Source: Suillus spraguei (lineage: Eukaryota > Basidiomycota > Agaricomycetes > Boletales > Suillaceae). From it: a stretch of DNA of 28,193 nucleotides. Numbering within the stretch: position 1 is the stretch's first letter; every line of letters starts with the position of its first letter. This document shows, piece by piece, positions 1 to 9,132 of the stretch. The notes beneath the pieces were generated by a model that was not told where the DNA came from, did not search any database, and saw nothing but the letters and a program-made list of their open reading frames with translations. The stretch spans positions 1-28,193 of the forward strand of contig JABCPU010000734.1 in assembly GCA_016800925.1 (NCBI GenBank), read 5' to 3'. The translations under genes and the position numbers were made by a program.

Positions 1-135
1 ATCTTCATCAGGAAGTTCGGTTATAGAAGCGGTTATGGGGATTTCAATGGAGTTTGTGTTTGTCTTAGCGCTGGGTTTAGACGCTTTAGGGAAATTGAGG
101 AAAGAGTAATGATTTGTATTTGGAATTCGTGACAC
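1..135 (-). other. Short open frame, possible gypsy linker remnant
   Basis: Read on the minus strand, this stretch stays open for about 42 codons, rich in Ser, Thr, Pro and Asn, and it runs off the window edge. It could be the protease-RT linker of another Ty3/gypsy element, because an acidic and proline-rich linker of that style occurs in the element at 4900-5300. The similarity is weak and I would not call it a gene on this evidence. Confidence 0.2.
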
Positions 136-517
136 TACCGCACGTTCATTTCCCATTACTCCGATATCGCCCGACCCCTTATCGACTTGACAAATAAAGA
201 TAAGGTCTTTGATTGGTCAACCGAATGTATGGACACCTTCGAAGAACTGAAATGACACTTTACATCCCAACCGGTACTCCGTAACCCTGATCCTTCCCGA
301 CAATTTGCTATTGCTACCAACGCTTCGCTTGTAGCAACTGGCGGAGTTCTCTTGCAGACTGACGAGAATGGCGTTTATCACCCATGTGCATATCTCTCAG
401 TCTTTGAACCCTGCAGAATGCAATTACCAGATCTTTGATCGGGAACTCCTTGCCGTAATCCAGGCATTGAATGAATGGTGCCATTATCTTGAAGGAAACT
501 TGCATCCCGTCCTGGTA
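136..517 (+). pseudogene. Ty3/gypsy RT-RNase H fragment (plus strand)
   Basis: The translation starts abruptly at YRTFISHYSDIARPL and continues through the RNase H core ([20 protein letters not shown], then [13 protein letters not shown], then NEWCHYLEG). It is closely related to residues encoded by the minus-strand element at 3300-3690, but diverged and in the opposite orientation, so it comes from a separate insertion. A TGA at 253-255 replaces the Arg expected after LK, and bases are missing near 398-402, which shifts the frame inside the LSQSLNP motif. Homology stops near 517, just before the third catalytic Asp of RNase H (FTDHK), where unrelated sequence begins. It is a truncated, inactive scrap. 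Confidence 0.85.
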
Positions 518-1051
518 TTGCGGTACTTTGAGCAGTAAAGTTACCGGCAGTTAAATCAATGAGCGTGGTTCGAACAGAGAAGAGTTCAAATGCAAATAGA
601 TTGCGACTAGCGAGCGTTTCTGATACTAAGTCCTAGTGAAGGGATGTAATGGGAAGTAAGTGATGGTATGTATGTTCAGTCCTTTTTAACATATGCGAGC
701 ACGTATGAGATAACTATGTGAGTACGGTAGCGAGAAAGAAAATAAATGGGGTACTTAATTATGAGGCACACAGCGTGCAGCGGCCCTTGAGATATAAGGT
801 AAATCCTGCTGTAGGTTTAGTAACGGCAGGAGTGAGGTAACTACGCACCAATGGATTCTAGACAAAATAGGACGGGACATGAGGGCATTGGCATGAGGAT
901 CCGGTAAGGGTTCGTGGAAGAAGAACGGTTCCACATTAGCGGAGCAAAAAGGCTATTTCGTCGCTATAAGCAAATCCTTCAGTTGCCACCGCAGACGTTA
1001 ACGAGACGCTTGTTGAAAACAGGGTTTTGACGGTCAGCATGACTTTTCTTG
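518..1051. other. Gene-free stretch between two gypsy remnants
   Basis: No convincing reading frame is present. The 3' LTR expected for the minus-strand chromovirus should lie here, but I cannot align the 475-bp LTR at 6696-7170 to it; only a short A-rich stretch near 741-760 is reminiscent. The first 30 bases, read on the minus strand, resemble the TACCGC-rich region near 8730. The element's 3' end has probably been truncated or replaced. Confidence 0.5.
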
Positions 1052-1651
1052 CTACACCGCTTCAAGCTCTCCCATAATAGTGTCAGCTGTGTTATTGGCT
1101 TCCTGAACAGCAGCGAGTAAGCCAGTAAGGGCAGTGATATTGAAGCAAGTGCCCGAATCACGGGTGGAAGGAGCAGGAATTGGGAGTAGATCTCTTTGCA
1201 GAGAGGGAGGTCTAGCCACACCTGCTCGGCGCTCAGCCACAATGTGAATAGCTGTTTCAACATCAGCCTTAAAAGAATCAGGAAGGAGAAGCAACCCATA
1301 AGAGCGAATACATTTCTGGCAGTGTAGGATTCATTGACGGATGTGATCATCTTGAATGTCAAGGCATAGAGTTTCGACGAGGGCGGCTGTATGGATGATG
1401 TTGGTAAGGAGGATGGTGACGAACACATCCTTGCCGGTAAGGATCTTTTCAATCTCGGTTGCGTGTCCTGGGCAGAGAAGGGCGGCTTCGACAAAGGAAT
1501 TTCTGTCAATGTTTCTGATGAGGTCGGCATAGTGGTCAGTGGTGGTATAAGTTTGTTCAGTGACGGGGTGGATGTAAGCAGTGGGGAATGAGGCGTTCAT
1601 GGGGAGGTCATATTGAATGGTTTGCGAGACTGGTTTGAATTCAAAGGGCAT
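1052..1651 (-). pseudogene. Extra ORF downstream of chromovirus pol
   Basis: An open frame starts at ATG 1651, overlaps the end of the chromodomain ORF by 11 bases in another frame, and runs about 106 codons to a TGA. The same frame continues for about 90 more codons to a TAG at 1052-1054. The joined frame would give a roughly 200-residue protein that begins MPFEFKPVSQTIQYDLP and ends in DTIMGELEAV. I recognise no domain. The two-part frame with one stop suggests a once-functional protein rather than chance. Its position, 3' of the chromodomain and inside the element, argues that it belongs to the retrotransposon. Ordinary Tf1/sushi-type elements end at the chromodomain, so this would be an additional product. 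It could instead be captured host sequence. Confidence 0.5.
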
Positions 1652-2168
1652 GTTGTTTCTTATAAGCGGTTAAGATCCTTGCGGAGTTTGCTAAATTCTT
1701 TTCGGGGATCCATTTGTTATCTCCCGATGAGTATCCTTTCCAGGAGACAAGATAGCATTGGTGATTGCTGGTTCCTTTGTGAGAAAGAATTGCTTCTACT
1801 TCGTATTCTTCTTCTTCTTTTTCTATGATATCAGGTGGCGGTTCGAGGAAGTTTGGGCTGTGTACATCGGTTTCACTATAGGACGATAACATAGAAGCGT
1901 GGAAAGTGGGGTGAATTTTCCATTGCAGAGGGAGTTTGAGCATGAACGTGATAGGTGATAAGACATTAGTGATTGGGAAAGGTCTGTATTGCTTTGGTGC
2001 AAGTTTTCACGATGGGAGTTTGAGTCTAAGATTAGCGGCAGATAGCCAAACCTTATCTCTGATCTTCCATGGTTGGTACTTATCTCCTCAGGATCATTCT
2101 GCCATAGTTTGCATAGCAATATTGTGGCATGCGATGGCTTCTTCTTGGATCTTCTGCAGAGATCGAAC
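1641..2168 (-). pseudogene. Chromovirus integrase C-terminus: GPY/F-like region and chromodomain
   Basis: After the integrase core, another frame reads VWLSAANLRLKLPS, a TGA at 2007-2009 in place of Arg, then KLAPKQYRPFPITNV, the GPY/F-like segment. It continues through PLQWKIHPTFHASML into an acidic linker and a chromodomain: YEVEAILSHKG, YLVSWKGYSSGDNKWIPEKNL and the final helix ARILTAYKKQ. The aromatic positions of a chromodomain (Y, W, W) are present. In chromoviruses this domain is thought to steer integration towards modified chromatin. The open part is 1641-1943; the upstream part is broken by the TGA and by a frame change relative to the catalytic core. Confidence 0.88.
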
Positions 2169-3125
2169 TCAATCTTCCGCTGCTGGTATGGTAAAATCAG
2201 GGATTAAATGGGGAATGGCACGGGGTTCATATCCCATCATGAGAAAGAATGGCGAAGCGTTTCGGGCATTGTGTTTTCGATGATTGTGAATGAACTCAGC
2301 GATAGGGAGATGTTCTATCCAATCTCCGGGATTGTTGTGGCAGTAGATACGCAAATATGTTTCTAACTCTTGATTGAGTCGCTCAGTTTGACCATCAGTC
2401 TGGGGGTGGTAAGCCATAGATGGAGTGATGGCATAGTCAAGGAGTCGGGCAAGTTCTTTTGAGAAACGAGATAGAAACTGCAGGCCACGATCAGAGATGA
2501 CTTTGTCATGGAGTCCAAATCGGCGATAAACATGTTTCAAAAATAACTTAGCAATGCCTTCGGAAGTGATGGTTTTAAGGCAAGGGATAATAATTACCCC
2601 CTTCATAAGGCCATGGTCCACCATGACCATGATACTATTAAAGCCCCCTGACACGGGGAGGTCGGTGATCAAGTCGACGGAGATTTGCGAAAAGGGACGG
2701 GAAGCAGAGGACAGGATTGGCAAAAGGGGAGGGCGGACCAGATGCATGTCCGACTTCATTTGCTGACAAAGGGCGCAACCCTCAACATATTTACGGATGT
2801 AAGCACCCATAGAAGGCCACCAAGCTTCCTGTTTAACAAGTTCTTCAGTTTTAAACACCAGGATGACCACGGTGATATGATCATGATAACAATTAAGGAT
2901 GGCAGCGCGATGGGCAGGGGGAATGTAAGCGCGGTTCTTGAAATAGAGTACATCATGATCAATCTTCCAATCGGACAATGCCGACTTCATCGGAGGAAGA
3001 CAAATGCTGTCTAATGCATCCGATGCAGTTTTGAATACAGGGTCATCCAAGGGATCAGAAGTAGCCAATACATCAAGTAGATCGTTGTCGATAAGCCGGA
3101 CGAACAGGGAATCAGGGAGAAGCAC
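2169..3125 (-). pseudogene. Chromovirus integrase catalytic core
   Basis: A 318-codon open frame. The zinc-binding N-terminus keeps its first His and the Cys pair (GCALCQQMK), but the usual AGHPGV segment reads VVILV: two compensating one-base deletions around 2848-2862 remove the second zinc His. The DDE core is complete: D in SVDLITDLP, D in ISDRGLQFLSRF, and E in YHPQTDGQTERLNQELE. The usual family region with WIEHLPIAEF and the N-H-R-K-H-N motif follows. It is frameshifted relative to the RT-RNase H frame upstream, which breaks near 3130-3170. Role if intact: insertion of the cDNA into the genome. Confidence 0.92.
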
Positions 3126-4902
3126 AGTGTCTTCATTATCACGAGAACCATCATCATGATCTGGGCGACATAAGAGGCGTCTGGAGCAGCTAGTTTACTA
3201 CCCGCAACATGATGTAATTCAATGTCGAAGAGTGACAATGTCAATTGCCAGCGAGCTTGTCATCATGTTAACTTCTGTGCGGTACGGAAATATAGAAGGT
3301 TTTATGATCAGTGAAGATGAGGACAGTATGGGCGCTTCCTTCAAGATAGTAGCGCCATTCGTTTAATGCGCAGATGACTGCAAGTAATTCTTGATCGAAA
3401 ATTTGGTAGTTACACTCCGCTGGGTTTAATGACTGAGACAAGTAGGCGCATGGGTGGTAGATGCCATTTTCATCGGTTTGCAATAGGACACCTCCTGTTG
3501 CTACAAGAGAAGTGTCGGTTGCGACCGCAAACTGCCAGGATGGATCTGGATTGCAAAGTACTGGTTGTTTGATGAAGCGTTCTTTGAGATCTTGAAAGGT
3601 GTCCTGACATTGAGTCATCCAAAGGAAAGGAGTGTCCTTCTTCGTGAGATCGATAAGGGGTCGTGCGATATCGGAGTAGTGGGAAATGAATGTGCAGTAG
3701 AAGTTGCAGAAGCCAAGGAATGACCAAACATCTTTTACCGATTTTGGAGTCAGCCATTCGGCAATTCCTTTGGTTTTGGCTGTGTCCATAGCCACTTGTC
3801 CAGGACAAATTATCATCCCAAGGTATTCCACTTCTTCTGCATCGAAAGTACATTTTTCCGGTTTCAGGAATAAGTGTTCGTTTTGTATTTTCATCAAAGC
3901 TCGTCTAGTCTGTTCGCGGTGTTCTGCCATTGTTGTAGAGAAGATCAGGATATCGTCCATGTAAATAACCATCCATCCTTCATTGATTTCTTGTTGGAAG
4001 GTGCGATTCATATATGCTTGGAAGGTTGCCAGGGAATTGCAGAGGCCGAAGAACATGACATTTGGTTCGAAAAGGCTGAACTCCATAGTAAATGCTGCTT
4101 TCTAGCGATCATCAGGATGAATGCGAATATTATTGTAACCGGACCAAATATCCATTTTCATAAAGAATTGTGCATTGTGAAGGCGTGCGACAAGAGAGAT
4201 AGGGAGTGGAAGCGGGTAAGCATTCTTGACTGTCCAATTATTGATGTAGCGGTAATCTTGACAAGGACGTAATTCTCCACTCTTCTTTCCTAAGACGAAG
4301 AAGCCACTAGCTTGAGGTGACTTCGATTCCGACATGAAGCCTTTTGCAATGTTTTCGTCGATGAACGTTTTAACGGCAGCGTGTTCCATTTCTGACAATG
4401 GGTAAACCTTAGACATATGAGAAATAAAACCGGGTTTGGTATTGATACAATGATATATACCAGGGCATTCAGGGGGTAGTTTGTTCAGACCATCTTTAGC
4501 AAAGACATCCGCAAAGTCATGCAGGTATTCCGGGACCAATTCTTCGAAGGGTTTCTTTTTCTTTTCCTTCTCATCCATGGCGAATTCTTGAGCTTTATTA
4601 CTGTATTTTGGAGGAGGAAGGGAGATTGTGGAATAGTTAGGGAGTTGTTCGAGTCGAGAAGTTCCATCATGTGTGAGACGTGTATCCATGGATACTTTGT
4701 CAATGATTCTCATGTTAACCCCGTCGATGTCATATTCCACAAGGAATTCTCCATCTCCGAGCTCGTAAGAAGAAATCTCACGTACTTCCGGTGCATGCCA
4801 AACATCCTGCATCATATTGAATTGTTCATCGTCTTCAGTAGGTATTGTGGTTGTCATGGGTTCATCCTGATCAGGAATTTCTTCGACGGAAGGGGTGAGC
4901 AA
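3011..4902 (-). pseudogene. Chromovirus reverse transcriptase and RNase H
   Basis: One frame from 4902 to about 3290 carries the RT: RPCQDYRYINNWTVKNAYPL, then KMDIWSGYNNIRI (motif A Asp), MFFGLCNSLATFQ (motif B), VIYMDDILIFS (catalytic YMDD) and LGFCNFYCTFISHYS. RNase H follows, with D in [14 protein letters not shown] in FDQELLAVI and D in IFTDHK. Breaks: TAG at 4102-4104 where the family has Trp (DDR-W-KAAF); a one-base deletion right after DHK; and a double TGA at 3260-3265 where two arginines are expected (LT-RR-QARWQL). The stretch LTLSLFDIELHHVAGSK resumes the frame before another shift into the integrase. Role: copying element RNA into DNA. It is inactive as read. Confidence 0.93.
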
Positions 4903-5315
4903 TTTGGGCAGTACGAAGTACTTAGTTAACTTTGGGACATTATGAGCTCGTCCTCCCAGATCGTCGTCAGGTTTCCATTTTCCTTGTTGTTGCTCTTCAA
5001 CTGGTCGTTGTTCAACGGGTTGTGATGGGGATGGTCAAAATTCTGGTTCGGATTTGTTCTTCCGTTTCTCTACATGAGGAATGGGCGATAGGGGACGCTG
5101 TGGTAATATTACTTGTGGAGGAGGGTTGTCGATTATGAACTCGTCAGGAATGTTAATGGAAGGAGCGACAACGGGTTTCGGAAGTCGTGAATTTTGCCAT
5201 TTCTTGGGGTGGCAATGAAAAGCCGGGGTAGCCCGTTCTTCTTCTGATCTGTGTCTAAGTCGAGTTCAATTTCGTCAGACTTCGTTGTTCGAGGGAGGAC
5301 AAGTGTTTTGGCGGC

Positions 5316-5728
5316 TCAATCTATACTTGGGTTCATGGCATGTAACCACGGGATTCCCAGAAGGATTTGATCTCTTCGTCCAAGTTTAGTGATATTGAAC
5401 TTTCCATACATGGTTCGTTCATCAAATTTTACCACTAGGAGACAGTAATGCGTGATCGGCCCTCCCTTGATAAGAGTTCCATCCGCCGTAGTAACTTGAA
5501 ATGGTGTCTTAAGTTTTCGTCGTGTGATTTGATGGAGTTTCACAAACTCCTCAGAAATGAACGTCCCTGCTGCACCAGAATTGATAACAGCGGTAATGTC
5601 GACAGATTTTAAGCAGGTATGCGAGTGAAGGGTGATAGGAATACGAAGTTCTTTTCTTTCACCTACAGCATGTACAAGCCTTAGTAATACATTGGGAGAA
5701 ACATACGTCGAATCCTTGTTTCTCCAAT
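5316..5728 (-). pseudogene. Chromovirus aspartic protease with altered active site
   Basis: The frame runs from about 5725 (DSTYVSPNVLLRLVHAVGE) through AVINSGAAGTFISEEFVKLH to KLGRRDQILLGIPWLHAMNP. The retropepsin catalytic triplet is normally D-S/T-G; here codon 5580-5582 gives Asn, so it reads NSG. The change is one C-to-T step on the plus strand, and the next base is G, as expected from CpG decay. The flap-side motif ILLGIPWL, corresponding to the usual I-L-G-x-x-W/F-L, is intact. The frame is offset from the zinc-knuckle frame upstream, which could be an original gag-pol shift or decay. A proline-rich, acidic linker (4903-5315) with several frame changes joins it to the RT. Confidence 0.85.
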
Positions 5729-6559
5729 TTAAAAATCCTCTATAATCTGCCTCACGGTTTCATCTTCTTCGTCTTTGACTTCGGTTTGACGGAGCAGAGT
5801 CTTCTTCTTATTTTCAGGACAGTTATGAATACAGTGTCCGGTCTTCTTGCATCCGAAGCATTGTCCTTTTTTCATACACTCGGATCTTTCCACATTGGAG
5901 ATTCGATCTACTACCATTGCATTTGAATCTCAACTTGGTGTGTAATGTGCGTTTCCATAGTTCTTCTTCTTCTGTGGAGCATGACGTGCTCACAACGCCA
6001 GAAGACGTTGGTGGGAGTTGTTGATGGAAATGCATTGCAATATAACATTGCGGAATACCTCTGAGACATCGCCTGGCACGAAGAGCTTAGTTAGGATACC
6101 TAGGTTGAGGCCATCTTGGAAGAACTGAATATTTGTTGCATCGTCGGTGATATGGGCCTTAGCTGCAAGTGCCTCAAAGTCAGCGATGTAAGTGTGAAGA
6201 TCGCCGCTTCCTTGTTTGAGGTCCCTGAGCTTTGTTAATGCAGTTCCTTTAGTATCCACTGGTTCAAAAGCTTCATTGAAACTTTTCATGAAATCTTTCA
6301 ACGTCCCATAACCGACTTTTTGTCCAGAAGTGTTGGTTGATTGAGCATGAGTGAGGAATTGTTCTTTCCAAGATTTGGCATTCTTCTTGGTCATGAAGGA
6401 TGTTATGAAAATGATTTTCTGTTTATCGGCAGTATAAAGCTTTTCATTGATGTCGAAGTACAGGTTGCACAATTGGATGAATTCCAGAGAATTGTCATGA
6501 TCTCCATCAAAAGCGGTTGGGAGACTGATTTTATATTCAAATTCTTTGGTGGTAGCCAT
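5729..6559 (-). pseudogene. Chromovirus gag with CCHC zinc knuckle
   Basis: ATG at 6559 opens 189 codons with the helical capsid core of fungal gypsy gag (LEFIQLCNLYF, NAKSWKEQFL, FMKSFNEAFEP, TALTKLRDLKQGSGDLHTYI, FQDGLNLGILTKL). Near 6000-6035 the frame breaks, and the nucleocapsid part lies in another frame, with a canonical CCHC knuckle CFGCKKTGHCIHNCP (C-2-C-4-H-4-C) near 5845-5835 and an acidic tail ending in TAA at 5729. Role: particle formation and RNA packaging. The gag is complete in content but split in frame. Confidence 0.88.
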
Positions 6560-6683
6560 AATGATAAATCATCTGGTGAGTTATACTTTCTCGGTGCCTA
6601 CACGCGCGGTCTTGCTGTCCATTAGGGCTTTTATCAGGTTTTGAGGAGGTGGGGTCAGAGACTGAATAGTCTGTGATCAAAGG

Positions 6684-6694
6684 ACTTTAATCTT
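6684..6694 (-). promoter_or_regulatory. Predicted self-priming primer-binding site
   Basis: One base inside the LTR, the sense (minus) strand reads AAGATTAAAGT. This is the exact reverse complement of ACTTTAATCTT at 6965-6955 in the LTR, the predicted 5' end of the mRNA. No tRNA-type TGG is present at the LTR edge. Tf1 of fission yeast and related sushi elements prime reverse transcription with the first 11 nt of their own mRNA, and the length and position here match that. The site lies in a near-palindrome (GATTAAAG / CTTTGATC, 6693-6676), which may form a stem. Confidence 0.7.
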
Positions 6695-6695
6695 T

Positions 6696-7170
6696 TGTTA
6701 CAAACTGGGGTGGTGTCACCAGCGACAGTGATAAGACACAGACAGTCTGCTGGGAGGTTCGACTACGTTCAAAAGAGAACAAGGACTACTACTTAGGAAG
6801 GATTCCAAGTAGGAACAAGGGTTCAGTCAAAGAGTCGTGACTCTAAGATGATCAGTAGAATAGAGACTAAGGCTAAGGAGTGCTTAGACTTAGAGACGAT
6901 TGAGACGACTTAGGTTGAAGACCTAAGCGAAGGATATTCCAGGTAAAACCCAGTAAGATTAAAGTAAAGTATACAAGCATAATACAACGTGCTTAAATAA
7001 GCCAATATGTGTGCACGGACCAAGAGAGATGTGAGAATGTAAGTACATATCCAAAGAAGGAAGGCTTACTATAGTACAGATGCGTTGAGCATATGAGTCA
7101 GAGTCATGTTACGTAATATACAAGACAAAGGAGACCTAGAAAATAAATAGGGGCATGTACAATTGTAACA
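6696..7170 (-). repeat. 475-bp LTR (5' LTR of chromovirus)
   Basis: The LTR begins TGTTACA and ends TGTAACA on the plus strand, so it has TG...CA ends with a 5-6-base inverted terminus. It is homologous, in reverse orientation, to the solo LTR at 25430-25904, and both are exactly 475 bp. The inner border is defined by the gag-side sequence. The outer border is defined by loss of alignment with the intact gene copy at 22648. Base 7171 onward (TGAAT) is the candidate target duplication, but the other flank is missing. Confidence 0.9.
6955..6999 (-). promoter_or_regulatory. LTR core promoter: TATA box and predicted mRNA start
   Basis: In sense orientation, TATTTAAG (6999-6992) precedes ACTTTAATCTT (starting at 6965) by 34 bases, start to start, a normal TATA-to-start distance. 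The same spacing recurs in the second LTR. The start is inferred from the complementarity to the primer site, not from transcript data. Confidence 0.6.
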
Positions 7171-7951
7171 TGAATCATCTTAAGTCCCATCACTGATAAG
7201 CCTGATGCGTCATTTACCTCCTCAGGAAGAACCAAGCCATCATCCTCAACTCCATTGTCCATCCAATGCTGGTAGTGAACGACACAGGACCTCATGATTT
7301 GACCCCATTGCCATGGTTCATTCAGAATTTTGGTGTGTCCCATCCACCATGGAGTATCATAGCTGGGAATAATCTGGGATGGATGTCCCAGAGCTGCAAC
7401 ATCATCAAACTGACATAGGTGGGATGAAAAGATGTGGTCTGGAACAGTGTTCCAGGTGAGCATGGGATACAATGTCAGGACATGAGCGACAGGGCTTGGA
7501 ACAACAGAAATGATGTTCCTTGCAGCTGAGTACTGCAGGAGTGGCATAACAAATGTCTGTTGGAAATCTCAGCATTGCCCACCAAAGTCAGCCGGTCATC
7601 CGGTCATCAGTCACTTACATTGATCTCCCATTGCAGCCTGGCTTTAAAGTATATGATCCGGGCAGAAGAGGGATGGTTGTTAGCAGCCTCCATCTGATAT
7701 TGAGAGATACATGCGCAGATGCGCGATGCAGCCATATTCAAAGTACAAGAAATATCTTGAAGGTTCAACTTCATGGGTTGCCAGTGATTTCCAGCATTTG
7801 GAGTGCCAGATGTGGATGCAGGAGTTTCAGGCATGGCTAATGCAAGAGTGTGACACTGGCAATGAAACTGACAGATGGTGAAGAGCTGATGATATGAGTC
7901 ACTGATGGATGTATAAGAAATTGAAACTCCGACATGGGCTGACCCAGACAA
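7171..7951 (-). pseudogene. Unnamed two-exon gene, copy 1, truncated by LTR
   Basis: Exon 1 (about 7951-7619) encodes a region ending SSARIIYFKARLQWEIN. A 62-base GT-AG intron (7618-7557, GTAAGT...CAG) is followed by an in-frame exon 2 starting TFVMPLLQYSAARNI. This reads on to DASGLSVMGLKMI, where the LTR interrupts it at 7171. The paralogue at 22508-23264 shows the missing C-terminus. There are no recognisable domains. The sequence is rich in Trp, His and Pro (YDTPWWMGHTKI, EPWQWGQIM) and looks like a globular protein. A further upstream frame at 8006-8227 (minus) may be another exon. Family unknown to me. Confidence 0.6.
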
Positions 7952-8005
7952 TTCCTGGGACTCAATGTTTGGGTGTCAAATATGTGTTTCATCAGCAAAA
8001 CAAAT

Positions 8006-8227
8006 TCATTCATGTGCACCATCGATCAACGTGGGCTGCAGGTCTTGAAATGCTGCCTGCGCATCCTGAGCTAGTAAGGAATACATTTGAGACTGCCTTC
8101 TGGCATAGCATGCATGACCCGGAAGTTGTTTCAACAATGATTCCTGCATCTGGTGTAATGAAAATATTGGCACTGGGCTTAAAACCCCATATTTTGACAC
8201 TCGTCTCACATCTACAGGAGTTACCAC
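8006..8227 (-). other. Possible upstream exon of the truncated gene
   Basis: A 73-codon frame (ending FQDLQPTLIDGAHE) lies just upstream and in the same orientation as the two-exon gene at 7171-7951. Codon use looks protein-like, but I cannot place splice sites that join it in frame, and the second genomic copy stops before this point. Function unknown. Confidence 0.25.
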
Positions 8228-8229
8228 TA

Positions 8230-9130
8230 GTCCATGGCCATCTTACCCATTTAGCAGTACCGGCGGCATCCCACGCTTACCGCACACCATACTGACTGCC
8301 GCACCTTGTTCCATGAACCGATGTCCTTGCCGCATCCACATAGCTCCATTTGGTGCATAGTTTGTTTTCTGTTCATTATCACTGATTCCACAGCAAGCGT
8401 TATTACATGTTGCCTCGTGCTGCAGCGCCTTGTGCTATGTTTACTTATGGCGGTTACTACACTCCAGTGCTACTGATCTCGCCTAGAGTATTCTGAGTAC
8501 ATATGAATTAGGATATAAGCGCCGCGTACCCCGCATGATACAGTACCTGATTTTACACCATTGCACGTACTATAGGTCAGGATTATTGTCTAGCTCTGGA
8601 TCAACCCAGTAGTGGACTTAGTCTTTAAAGTTTCCTTATCGCTTGTTAATACATCATGCTCGTTCTCCATTACCGCTGGCATACCGCTGGACTTTTGACT
8701 GTTACTTTGATTGAACTTCTCATGCACCGCTACTTTACCGCTGAAAGTACCGCGGACTTCTTTACTGTTTCTTTGCACCGCTCGCAACCTTACTGCTACC
8801 GCTGAGGCCACCGCTCGACATCGCTTGCTAGATGCAACTGTTACTGACTTTATCTCGATGATGGTAGCACCGCTACGCACGACACTAGTTCCGGCAGTAT
8901 CATCGCTGACCGCGGCAACTTACCGCTGACTTGGACACTTGTTTTGCAAATAAGTTAGACTCGAACTTGACCATACTAAATAGGCATCCCCCTTTAGGGT
9001 CAAACACTCTTGTTCTTACAAGTGAAGCAGACTAGACGGAGTGCAAGACTAACATACTAGTTTAGGCAGTGGTTTATCTACAGCCCAAGCTAGGTTGTAT
9101 CTTTACAACGGGCATTACCCGCTTCTAGTA
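8230..9130. other. Non-coding stretch with clustered TACCGCT words
   Basis: No coding frame or RNA gene is evident. The word ACCGC, often TACCGCT or CACCGCT, occurs about a dozen times between 8665 and 8935, far more than by chance. Nearer 8500 there is a TATA-like GATATAAGC. The stretch could be a solo LTR or other element remnant, but I found no paired ends. Confidence 0.4.
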
Positions 9131-9132
9131 GT

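Larger units (their letters stand above)
1052..7170 (-). mobile_element. Ty3/gypsy chromovirus, degenerate, one LTR
   Basis: In minus-strand order the element holds an LTR (7170-6696), a self-priming-type primer site, gag, a CCHC zinc knuckle, protease, reverse transcriptase, RNase H, an HHCC/DDE integrase with GPY/F-like region, a chromodomain and an extra ORF. This is the order of Metaviridae chromoviruses. All parts are recognisable but split by frameshifts and stops, so it is inactive. The 3' LTR is not found. The 5' LTR terminus (7170) abuts a gene whose intact copy at 22648 shows the insertion point. The other half of that gene is absent at the 3' side, so the locus was rearranged after insertion. 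Confidence 0.9.

Noticed and set aside
518..980. 3' LTR of the chromovirus
   Set aside because: Expected here, but no TGTTA...TAACA pair and no alignment to the 475-bp LTR beyond a short A-rich run.
1823..2119. 98-codon minus-strand frame in the integrase-chromodomain region
   Set aside because: The true GPY/F-like reading (KLAPKQYRPFPITNV) is in another frame; this one is its shadow.
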